A program made the translations under genes and the position numbers. DNA of 64,000 bases from Pseudomonadota bacterium (GTDB lineage: Bacteria > Pseudomonadota > Gammaproteobacteria > Steroidobacterales > Steroidobacteraceae). Below the pieces are notes generated by a model. The model did no database searches, was not told where the DNA came from, and saw nothing but the letters and a program-made list of their open reading frames with translations. The DNA lies in the NCBI GenBank assembly GCA_016705325.1, contig JADIYJ010000031.1, positions 1 through 64,000 of the forward strand. The letters run 5' to 3'. The number at the start of each line of letters is the position of its first letter. Position 1 is the stretch's first letter. This document shows positions 15,907 through 23,733 of this stretch, piece after piece.

Positions 15907-16923
15907 TCAGCGGGCGTAGATCCTGTCGAACGAGCCGCCGTCGGCGAAGTGCGCGGCTTGAGCCTTCGCCCAGCCGCCGAAGTCGGCGATGGTCACCAGG
16001 TTGATCCTGGGGAAGGTGCTGGCGTACTTCGCGGCCACTTCGGGGTCACGCGGGCGGTAGTAATGCTTCGCGACGATCTCCTGGCCCTCCTTCGAATAGA
16101 GGTACTCGAGGTAGGCGCGGGCCTCCGCCGTGGTGCCACGACGGATGGCGACCTTGTCGACCACCGCCACCGGTGGTTCCGCCAGGATGCTGATCGTCGG
16201 CACCACGATTTCGAACTTGTCCTTGTCCAGCTCGCGGCTGGCAAGGGCCGCCTCGTTCTCCCACGAAATCATCACGTCGCCGATGCCCCGCTGCGCGAAC
16301 GTCGTGAGCGAGCCGCGCGCGCCGGTGTCGAGCACCGGCACGTTCTTGAACAGCTTGCCGAGATATTCCTCGGCAGTGGCCGCGCTGCCGCCTGGCTGCT
16401 GCAGGGCCCAGGCCCACGCCGCCAGGTAGTTCCAGCGCGCCCCTCCCGACGTCTTCGGGTTGGGAGTGATCACGGCGATGCCTGGACGAGCGAGATCGCC
16501 CCAGTCCTTGATCTTCTTCGGGTTGCCCTTGCGCACCAGGAACACGATCGTCGAGGTGTAGGGCGAGCTGTTGTGCGGCAGCCGCGTCTGCCAGTTGGCC
16601 GGCAGCAGCTTGCCCTGCGTCGCGAGCGCGTCGATGTCGTAGGCGAGCGCCAGCGTGACCACGTCCGCGGGCAGCCCGTCGATGACCGTGCGCGCCTGCT
16701 TGCCCGAGCCGCCGTGCGACTGGCGGATGCCGATGTCCTTGCCCGACTTCTGCTTCCAGTACTGCTTGAACGCCTTGTTGTAGTCGTCGTACAGCTCGCG
16801 CGTCGGGTCGTAGGACACGTTCAGCAGGGTCTTCGTCTCCGCGTGCAGGGCGGGGCCCGCCAGCAGCATCGCTGCCAGCAGGACCGGCGCGGCGATCGCC
16901 TTCATGAATCGATGGCTCGACAT
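15907..16923 (-). CDS. Periplasmic sulfate-binding protein (second paralogue)
   Basis: This 338-residue protein has a signal peptide (MKAIAAPVLLAAMLLAGPAL, cleaved at HAETKT), then LLNVSYDPTRELYDDYN, QSHGGSGKQARTVIDGLPAD and NPKTSGGARWNYLAAWAWAL. It shares most positions with the gene 98 bases downstream, so the two arose by tandem duplication. Its start at 16923 has GGAG seven bases upstream and lies only 14 bases from the porin stop. With the porin in front, it probably delivers sulfate from the outer membrane to an importer encoded elsewhere. Confidence 0.93.
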   Translation of the reverse strand: MSSHRFMKAIAAPVLLAAMLLAGPALHAETKTLLNVSYDPTRELYDDYNKAFKQYWKQKSGKDIGIRQSHGGSGKQARTVIDGLPADVVTLALAYDIDALATQGKLLPANWQTRLPHNSSPYTSTIVFLVRKGNPKKIKDWGDLARPGIAVITPNPKTSGGARWNYLAAWAWALQQPGGSAATAEEYLGKLFKNVPVLDTGARGSLTTFAQRGIGDVMISWENEAALASRELDKDKFEIVVPTISILAEPPVAVVDKVAIRRGTTAEARAYLEYLYSKEGQEIVAKHYYRPRDPEVAAKYASTFPRINLVTIADFGGWAKAQAAHFADGGSFDRIYAR

Positions 16924-16937
16924 GGTTGGTTCTCCGT

Positions 16938-18341
16938 TCAGAAGCCGAGGGCGAAGCGGGTCAGGAAAACGCTTTCGTCGTCCCGGTCGGCACCGCCCGC
17001 GGCGCCGCCGTCGAAGCGGGTGCGATCGTAGTTCAGGACCCACTTCAGGTTTTCGTTGAGGTACCAGTTGAGGCCCAGGCCGTAAGCCGTGGCCTTGCTC
17101 GCCGCGTTGACTGGATCCGCGAAAGAGGCCGCACCGCCCACGAAGGCATCGTCGTCGGGATCCAGCACCTGGTAACGCGCGACCAGTTCGAATGCTCCCC
17201 AGGTGTTGTCGACCAGGGAGAAGACGTTGTTGGGTTTGAAGCCACGGAAGCTCTCCTCTTCGCCAGTCAGGAACCAGGAGGCCTGGACCTGCCAGGCCGT
17301 CGTGTCCAGCGTGTCCTCGCGCCGCCCGGCAGTCGTGGTGCGCGAGACGTCCTGCGACACGGTGGTGTATTCGCCGAGCAGCCCGAAGCGGCCGACATAG
17401 TAGTAGAGCTGTGGCGCGAGGCGTGTGCGTTCGCCATCGGCGAGCGTCGGCGTCGTGCCGGTGCGGTAGCGGAAGAACGTCGATTGCGCCGGCGTACGCA
17501 AGACGGGAAGCAGCGGCTGCGCGGTCGTGCCCGTCTGCGACGTGTAGGTGCCGGCGATGCCGAGGCCGAGCCCGCGCAGCGCGAAGCTCTCGCTGTCGCC
17601 GAACGGGTGCGCGAAGACGCGCGCCGCATACTCCTTGTCGTCGTTCAGGTCGACGTCGGCGAACGCTTCGCTGCTGCCGCCGTCGTTCGAGCCGTTCAGC
17701 CAGGCGACGGCGTAACTGAGGCGATCGCCGCCGAAGCCGCCGGTTACCTGCAGCCCGATGTCGCGGTTCGGCGCGAGCTGCGTCGGGAAGCCGCGCGCGA
17801 CCATGCGGATGTCGTTCGCCGACTGGATGCGCTCGAGGCCGACCGGCGCCTTGAACTTGCCGGCCGTGACCTGGAACGCAGGATTGAAACGACCGGTGAC
17901 ATAGGCGTCCTGGATCACGGTGCGGCCCTGGCCGAAGTCCGGCGTGATGCGGAAATCGTAGATGCCGCCGAGCGTGCCCTCGACGAACGGGCGCACGCGC
18001 GTGGCTTGCCAGGTGTCCTTCAGGCCCTCAGGGTCGTCGCTCCCGAAGAAGCGACCGTCGGTGTGGATCACGCCGCGCAGCTTGATCTGGTTCTGGCTGT
18101 CGGCAGACGCGAGGCTGAAGCCGCGCGGACTGGCTTTCACCACCGGCACCGTGGTGGCAGCCGTCTTCGTCGCTTCGTCCTGGACCTCGAGCCTGCGCTC
18201 GAGTACGAGCACCTTCTGGCTCAGTTCCTCGATCTTCTGCAGCAGCTCGGCGTTGGTCGGGTCGGCCTGGACGACGGCCGGCAGCAGCGCCGCGGCGATG
18301 GCCGCCGCCAGGAACCGGCTGGTCGAACTTGCGGGTTGCAT
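16938..18341 (-). CDS. Outer-membrane porin of the OprO/OprP type
   Basis: The 467-residue protein has a signal peptide (SRFLAAAIAAALLPAVVQAD), then a coiled-coil stretch (AELLQKIEELSQKVLVLERR) used for trimer contact or periplasmic spacing. A long beta-rich barrel follows, with LRGVIHTDGRFF, DFGQGRTVIQDAYV and GKFKAPVGLERIQSAND. It ends in the aromatic-terminated strand VFLTRFALGF. This is the phosphate-selective porin family, but the adjacent sulfate-binding genes and cysB suggest it feeds sulfate or organosulfur anions. The ATG at 18341 is preferred to the GTG just before it. Confidence 0.88.
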   Translation of the reverse strand: MQPASSTSRFLAAAIAAALLPAVVQADPTNAELLQKIEELSQKVLVLERRLEVQDEATKTAATTVPVVKASPRGFSLASADSQNQIKLRGVIHTDGRFFGSDDPEGLKDTWQATRVRPFVEGTLGGIYDFRITPDFGQGRTVIQDAYVTGRFNPAFQVTAGKFKAPVGLERIQSANDIRMVARGFPTQLAPNRDIGLQVTGGFGGDRLSYAVAWLNGSNDGGSSEAFADVDLNDDKEYAARVFAHPFGDSESFALRGLGLGIAGTYTSQTGTTAQPLLPVLRTPAQSTFFRYRTGTTPTLADGERTRLAPQLYYYVGRFGLLGEYTTVSQDVSRTTTAGRREDTLDTTAWQVQASWFLTGEEESFRGFKPNNVFSLVDNTWGAFELVARYQVLDPDDDAFVGGAASFADPVNAASKATAYGLGLNWYLNENLKWVLNYDRTRFDGGAAGGADRDDESVFLTRFALGF

Positions 18342-18514
18342 CACTCGCTCTCCGTGTAAGGGATGAGCGCGATACTAAGAACCGGTGGTTACAGGGTCAG
18401 TCGCCGGCCGGTTAAAAAACGGTGACAACGCATAACCGCGGATGCTGATGCGATAACGCGCAAGTGCGGCAGATCCGCGACAACCGCAGACGCATCGCCG
18501 CGGGGCGACCCGGC

Positions 18515-19492
18515 TCAGCGCAAGGGCACTTCGATCCCGGCCGTGAGCTGCTCGACGTCGGCCTGGGTCGAGGCACCCGCCGCGCGCTCGATGAGCCGGC
18601 GGGTGAGGTGCGGCGCGAACAGCTGGATGAAGTCGAGCTGGTACTTGCGCAGCAGGCCGCCGCGCCGGAAGCCGATCCACGTCGTGTGCGCAGGGAACAG
18701 GTCGGACGCGTCGATGTGCACCAGGTCTTCGTCGCCCTTCTGCTCGACTGCCATGCTGGCGACGATGCCGACGCCGAGGCCGAGGCGCACGTAGGTCTTG
18801 ATCACGTCGGCATCGCGCGCCGTCAGCACGACGTTCGGCACCAGGCCTTCCTTCGCGAAGATACCGTGCAGCGACGACGGGCCGGTGAAGCTGAAGACGT
18901 ACGTCACGATGGGGTACGACGCCAGCTGCTTCAGCGTGAGCTCCTTCTTCAGGCGAGCCAGTGGATGATTGCGCGGCACGACGACGTGCCGGTGCCAGCG
19001 ATAGCAAGGCAGCAGCGAATAGCCGTCGAAGAGCGATTCCGAGCCGGTGGCGATGGCGAAATCGATGCGATCGAGCGCCGCCATCTCCGCGATCTGCTCC
19101 GAGGTGCCCTGGTGCAGGTGCAGGCGCACCTCCGGATACCGCTCGCGGAACTGCCTGATGACCTCGGGCAGCACGTAGCGTGCCTGCGTATGCGTGGTCG
19201 CGATCGAGAGCGAGCCGCGTTCCTCGTCCTTCAGGTCGTCCGAGAGGCGCTTGATGTTCTGCACTTCGCGCAGGATCCTGACCGCGCGATCGATGACCTG
19301 CTGTCCCGCCGGCGTGACGCGCGTCAGGTTGCGGCCGTCGCGGACGAAGATCTGGAAGCCGAGTTCGTCCTCGAGCAGCTTGATCTGCTTGCTCACGCCC
19401 GGCTGCGAGGTATGCAGCTTCTCGGCAGCGGCCGTGATGTTGAGCCCGGTCTGGGCCACCGCGGCGAGATAGCGCAACTGGTGCAGTTTCAT
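18515..19492 (-). CDS. cysB: CysB-family LysR regulator of sulfur assimilation
   Basis: The 325-residue protein begins MKLHQLRYLAAVAQTGLNIT and continues AAEKLHTSQPGVSKQIKLLE, the CysB winged helix with its TSQPGVSKQ recognition helix. The effector domain keeps ATTHTQARYVLP and GTSEQIAEMA, the TTHTQARY site that binds sulfate or N-acetylserine in CysB and Cbl. Length matches CysB (324 residues in E. coli). It lies 173 bases upstream of the porin and sulfate-binding genes on the same strand, so it probably regulates them. Confidence 0.92.
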   Translation of the reverse strand: MKLHQLRYLAAVAQTGLNITAAAEKLHTSQPGVSKQIKLLEDELGFQIFVRDGRNLTRVTPAGQQVIDRAVRILREVQNIKRLSDDLKDEERGSLSIATTHTQARYVLPEVIRQFRERYPEVRLHLHQGTSEQIAEMAALDRIDFAIATGSESLFDGYSLLPCYRWHRHVVVPRNHPLARLKKELTLKQLASYPIVTYVFSFTGPSSLHGIFAKEGLVPNVVLTARDADVIKTYVRLGLGVGIVASMAVEQKGDEDLVHIDASDLFPAHTTWIGFRRGGLLRKYQLDFIQLFAPHLTRRLIERAAGASTQADVEQLTAGIEVPLR

Positions 19493-19587
19493 GCCGGCAT
19501 TCTATGCGAAAGCGAACGATTCGCCGCTTGAGCGCGCCATGCCATCGCGGCATATCGAAAGCACCATTCGTTGCCAGCGAATCCGTC

Positions 19588-21129
19588 ATGACGCTCGCCA
19601 CACTTTTCAGTCGCACGCCGCAGGGTCTGGAGGCGCCGCTGGTGCGGGTCGAAGCCGACGTCGGGGCGGGCCTGCCATCCTTCTCGGTGGTCGGGTTGCT
19701 CGAAACCGCGGTCAAGGAGAGCAAGGACCGGGTGCGCGCGGCGCTGGCCAATTGCGGCTACGACTTTCCGGCAGGTCGCGTCACGGTCAATCTCGCGCCG
19801 GCCGACCTGCCCAAGGAAGGAGGCCGGTTCGACCTGGCCATCGCGGTCGGCATTCTCGTCGCGTCGGGGCATTTGCCGGCGGGGCCATTCGCGGGCGCCG
19901 AACTCTATGGCGAGTTGTCGCTCGGCGGCGAACTGCACGGCACGCGTGGAATGCTGCCCAGCGCGCTGCAGGCCGCGCGGGTCGGTCACGACCTGATCGT
20001 GCCGCTGGCCAATGGCCGTGAAGCGGCGCTCGCGCAGGGCGCCCGCGTGTTCGTCGCTCCGCACCTGCGGGACGTCTGCCGGCATGCTGCCGGACAGCAG
20101 GCACTGGCGCTCGAAGCTGCAGTGGTTGCACGAGCGCTCGGCACAGACCCGCGCGGTCCCGACCTGGTCGATGTGCGGGGGCAGGCGGGGGCACGGCGCG
20201 CCCTCGAGATTGCGGCCGCCGGCGAGCACAGCCTGCTGCTGATGGGTCCTCCGGGCAGCGGCAAGAGCATGCTGGCGCAGCGGCTGCCCGGGCTGCTGCC
20301 GGAACTCGACGAGGACGAAGCCATCGAGTCGGCGGCGATCCGTTCCCTGTCGCTGCATGGCTTTCGGCTCGAGGGCTGGCGGCGGCGACCGTTTCGCGCG
20401 CCACATCACACGGCGTCGGCCGTCGCTCTGGTCGGCGGCGGCGGACGTCCGCGACCGGGCGAGATTTCGCTGGCGCACAACGGCGTGCTCTTCCTGGACG
20501 AGCTGCCGGAGTTCGATCGCACCGTGCTCGAGGTGCTGCGCGAACCGCTGGAGAGCGGCCATATCGTGCTGTCGCGGGCAGCGCGACAAGCCGAATACCC
20601 GGCGCGGTTCCAGCTGGTGGCCGCGATGAACCCTTGTCCTTGCGGGCACTTCGGCGACCCGCGCGGGAGCTGTCATTGTCCGCCCGAGCGCATTGCCGCC
20701 TACCGCGGCCGCATCTCGGGCCCGTTGCTCGACCGGATCGACCTGCAGGTGGAAGTGGGGCGGGTCGCGCTGGAGGAGATTGCCGCGACGGAACTCCCCG
20801 AATGCTCGGCCGCCGTTGCAGCCAGGGTCGCCGAGGCGCGCTTGTTGCAGCGCCGCCGGCAGGCGCGCACCAACGCCCGGCTCGAAGGCAATGACCTCGC
20901 CGTCCAGTGCGGCGCGGACACTGCGGCGCTGGCACTGCTGGCACGCGCAATGCGCCAGCTTGGGCTGTCGGCTCGCGCGTACCACCGGGTGTTGCGCGTC
21001 GCGCGCACCATCGCCGATCTTGCAGGCAGTCCTGGTGTCTGCGCCGAACACGTCGCGGAGGCGATCACGTTGCGCCAGCTCGACCGCCCGGCCGGCGTGT
21101 CCGGGCGGGGAGCTGCCGTTTCTGGCTGA
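19588..21129 (+). CDS. comM: YifB/ComM-family AAA+ helicase (Mg-chelatase-like)
   Basis: The 513-residue protein starts at ATG 19588 (MTLATLFSRTPQGLEAPLVR). The N-terminal domain has GLPSFSVVGLLETAVKESKD and VNLAPADLPKEGGRFDLAIA. The AAA+ core has Walker A GPPGSGKSMLAQRLPGLLP, Walker B GVLFLDELPEF and AAMNPCPCG with a cysteine-rich loop. The C-terminal Mg-chelatase lid ends RTIADLAG and EAITLRQLDR. ComM promotes branch migration during natural transformation in gammaproteobacteria. It is transcribed away from cysB and converges on the SPOR gene. Confidence 0.92.
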   Translation: MTLATLFSRTPQGLEAPLVRVEADVGAGLPSFSVVGLLETAVKESKDRVRAALANCGYDFPAGRVTVNLAPADLPKEGGRFDLAIAVGILVASGHLPAGPFAGAELYGELSLGGELHGTRGMLPSALQAARVGHDLIVPLANGREAALAQGARVFVAPHLRDVCRHAAGQQALALEAAVVARALGTDPRGPDLVDVRGQAGARRALEIAAAGEHSLLLMGPPGSGKSMLAQRLPGLLPELDEDEAIESAAIRSLSLHGFRLEGWRRRPFRAPHHTASAVALVGGGGRPRPGEISLAHNGVLFLDELPEFDRTVLEVLREPLESGHIVLSRAARQAEYPARFQLVAAMNPCPCGHFGDPRGSCHCPPERIAAYRGRISGPLLDRIDLQVEVGRVALEEIAATELPECSAAVAARVAEARLLQRRRQARTNARLEGNDLAVQCGADTAALALLARAMRQLGLSARAYHRVLRVARTIADLAGSPGVCAEHVAEAITLRQLDRPAGVSGRGAAVSG

Positions 21130-21279
21130 TCGTCGCGTTTAATCGATGCGTCCGATCCTGGCCCGCTGGTGGACGATTGACGCCGGGAGCCTGCATCGGG
21201 TGAGTCGCCGCAGGGATTACGCTGTGATGAAGTTGCACGCAGGGATGCGTCGTGCGATCCGGCTGCAGGCTCCCGCTCG

Positions 21280-21894
21280 TCAGGGCAGCTGGGACTCGTC
21301 CGGCGTTACCGCGGTGGCAGAAATCTCGGCCTCGCGCAGCTTCGACTGGATCCCGTGCAGTTCGTCGACCGTGGCGATCGGGCCGATGCGCACGCGGTAC
21401 CAGGTTTCGTCGTCCAACGAGGCCCGCTGGATCTTCGCCGAGATTCCCACGAGCGCGAGTTGTGCCTGCATCTTCTCGGCTTCTGTCGACTGCTTGAAGG
21501 ATCCAGCCTGCAGGATCGCGCCGCCGGTCGGCAGGGGTGTCTTCGCGGTCGGTGCCGGAGCCCTGGCGGACTTGCCCGGCACCTCCACTTCCTGCTTCGG
21601 CAGCATGTCGTAGAAGTCGAGCTCAGGCGCGGCCGGCGTCTCCGTTGCGGTCATCGCGCCATCGTCCGACGCCGACGCGGACGCTGGCGACTGGGCGGCG
21701 GCCGGCATGGGTTCGGCCGGGACGGGAACCTGGTTGCGGTCGTAGAGATGCACCCCGAGCGCGACGACAAGGCCTGCTCCCAGGCCGGCGACGAAACCCG
21801 CCCAGCCGCCGCCGAACGGCTGGCCCGGCACGTGGCGCCGGACATCCTTGTAATCGCGACTGAGCGTGCGGCTGCCGCCACGGGATCCGGCCAC
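21280..21894 (-). CDS. SPOR-domain membrane protein (FtsN-like)
   Basis: The 204-residue protein starts with GTG at 21894, sharing one base with the argS stop (TAGTG), so it is coupled to argS. It has a short cytoplasmic stretch, one membrane helix (GFVAGLGAGLVVALGVHLY) and a proline- and alanine-rich periplasmic linker. A C-terminal SPOR domain (GGAILQAGSFKQSTEAEKMQ to YRVRIGPIATVDELHGIQSK) would bind denuded glycan strands at the division septum. The argS-SPOR order is common in pseudomonads and relatives. Confidence 0.88.
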   Translation of the reverse strand: MAGSRGGSRTLSRDYKDVRRHVPGQPFGGGWAGFVAGLGAGLVVALGVHLYDRNQVPVPAEPMPAAAQSPASASASDDGAMTATETPAAPELDFYDMLPKQEVEVPGKSARAPAPTAKTPLPTGGAILQAGSFKQSTEAEKMQAQLALVGISAKIQRASLDDETWYRVRIGPIATVDELHGIQSKLREAEISATAVTPDESQLP

Positions 21895-23648
21895 TACATG
21901 GCCTCCGGCGCCGACACGCCGAGCAGGCACAGGCCGTTGCAGACGACCTGGCGCACGCCGCGGATCAGCGTGATGCGGGCATCGCGCACGGCCTCGTCGG
22001 CGACCAGGAACTGGTGCGCGTTGTAGTACGCATGGAAGTCGGTCGCGAGCTCGCGCAGGTAATGCACGAGCGCGTGCGGCGCCCGCGCGAGCGCGGCCAG
22101 CTCGAGCACTTCCGGGTAGCGGCTGATCGTCGCGAGCAACGCCTGTTCGTGCGGCTCGACCAGGCGATCCAGGCTCGCGCGCCCGCGCGCCTCGTCGTGC
22201 TCGAAGCCCTTCTCCCGCATCTGCCGCAGCACGCTGCAGACGCGCGCGTGCGCGTACTGAATGTAATAAACGGGGTTCTCGTTCGACCGCGACGTCGCAA
22301 GCTGCATGTCGAAATCGAGGTGCTGTTCGTTGCTGCGGAGCACGTAGAAGAAGCGCGCGGCGTCGTTGCCCACCTCGTGGCGCAGTTCGCGCAGCGTGAT
22401 GAACTCGCCGGATCGCGTCGACATCTGCACCTTCTCGCCGCCACGGTACAGCGTGACGAACTGCATCAACCGCACGTCCAGGCAATCAACCGGCTGGCCC
22501 ATGGCGACGAGGCCCGCGCGCACGCGCGCGATGTAGCCGTGATGGTCGGAGCCGAGCACGTCGACGAGCTGCTCGAAACCGCGTTCGCGCTTGTTCAGGT
22601 GATAGGCGATGTCGGACGCGAAGTAGGTCTTGACGCCGTTTTCGCGCACGACGACGCGGTCCTTTTCGTCGCCGAAGTCGGTCGCGCGAAACCACTCCGC
22701 GCCATCCTTCTGGTAGACGACGCCGTTCCTGCGCAGCAGGTCGAGCGCGTGGTCGATCGCGCCGCCGTCCTCGAGGCTGCGCTCGCTGAACCAGCTGTCG
22801 TAGCGAACGCCGAACTCCTCGAGGTCGTCGCGGATGTCGGCGAGGATGTCGGCGAGGGCGAGGTCGAACGCCTGGTGGAAGCCACCGCTGCCGAGCAGCT
22901 GCTTGGCGCGCTCGATGACCGCGTCGATGTACGTGTCCTTGTCGCCCTCGGGCGCATCCGGCGGCAGGTCCGCGAACACGACCGCGGCGGGCTTGAGCAG
23001 CGAGCGTCCCGCGCGCTCGATCAGCTTGTTGGCGATCGGCCGGAGGTAATCGCCGCGATAGCCATTGGAGGGAAACGGGAACTGCTCGCCGAAGCTCTCC
23101 AGGTACCGCAGCCAGACGCTTGCGGCGAGGATCTCCATCTGCCGCCCGGCATCGTTGATGTAGTACTCGCGGTAGACGTCGAAGCCGGCAGCGTCGAGCA
23201 GGTTCGCGAGCGACGCGCCGAATGCCGCGTGCCGGCCGTGGCCGACGTGCAGTGGTCCCGTGGGATTCGCGGAGACGAACTCCACCATCACCTTCCTGCC
23301 GGCACCGATCGCGGTGCGGCCGTAGCGGCGACCGTCGTCGATCACCCGCGCGAGTTCAGCCTGGCAGGCGGCGGGTGCGAGAAAGAAATTGATGAACCCG
23401 GGCCCCGCAATCTCGACGCGGGACACGAGTTCGCTCGGCGGCAGTGCCGCGACGATCGCCTGCGCGAGCTCGCGCGGCTTGCGCTTGGCCGTCCTGGCGA
23501 GTTGCAGCGCGACGTTGGTGGCGAAGTCGCCGTGGACCGGGTCGCGCGCACGCTCGACCACGATGCCCGTGGCGGACTCTGTCGGACGCAGTGCTTCCGG
23601 CAGGGCGCCCAGAGCGTCCCGCACGAGCTTTTCTATCAGGTATTTCAA
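21894..23648 (-). CDS. argS: Arginyl-tRNA synthetase
   Basis: The 584-residue protein carries the class I signatures: FVSANPTGPLHVGHGRHAAF (HIGH motif as HVGH) and the anticodon-binding C-terminal domain with VYYIQYAHARVCSVLRQM and ATDFHAYYNAHQFL. GEKVQMSTRSGEFITLREL takes the place of a KMSKS loop, as in many ArgRS. The N-terminal Add-1 domain begins LKYLIEKLVRDALG. A TTG codon at 23648 is the best start, because no ATG or GTG is suitably placed and the open frame upstream lies in priA. The enzyme charges tRNA-Arg. Confidence 0.93.
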   Translation of the reverse strand: MKYLIEKLVRDALGALPEALRPTESATGIVVERARDPVHGDFATNVALQLARTAKRKPRELAQAIVAALPPSELVSRVEIAGPGFINFFLAPAACQAELARVIDDGRRYGRTAIGAGRKVMVEFVSANPTGPLHVGHGRHAAFGASLANLLDAAGFDVYREYYINDAGRQMEILAASVWLRYLESFGEQFPFPSNGYRGDYLRPIANKLIERAGRSLLKPAAVVFADLPPDAPEGDKDTYIDAVIERAKQLLGSGGFHQAFDLALADILADIRDDLEEFGVRYDSWFSERSLEDGGAIDHALDLLRRNGVVYQKDGAEWFRATDFGDEKDRVVVRENGVKTYFASDIAYHLNKRERGFEQLVDVLGSDHHGYIARVRAGLVAMGQPVDCLDVRLMQFVTLYRGGEKVQMSTRSGEFITLRELRHEVGNDAARFFYVLRSNEQHLDFDMQLATSRSNENPVYYIQYAHARVCSVLRQMREKGFEHDEARGRASLDRLVEPHEQALLATISRYPEVLELAALARAPHALVHYLRELATDFHAYYNAHQFLVADEAVRDARITLIRGVRQVVCNGLCLLGVSAPEAM

Positions 23649-23733
23649 GGTGTTGCCGTCAACCAGCGGAGGCTGCCGAGAGTCTAGGGAATTCCGGCAG
23701 CCGAAGCGAGGTGAAAATATGCCGGCCGCGACA

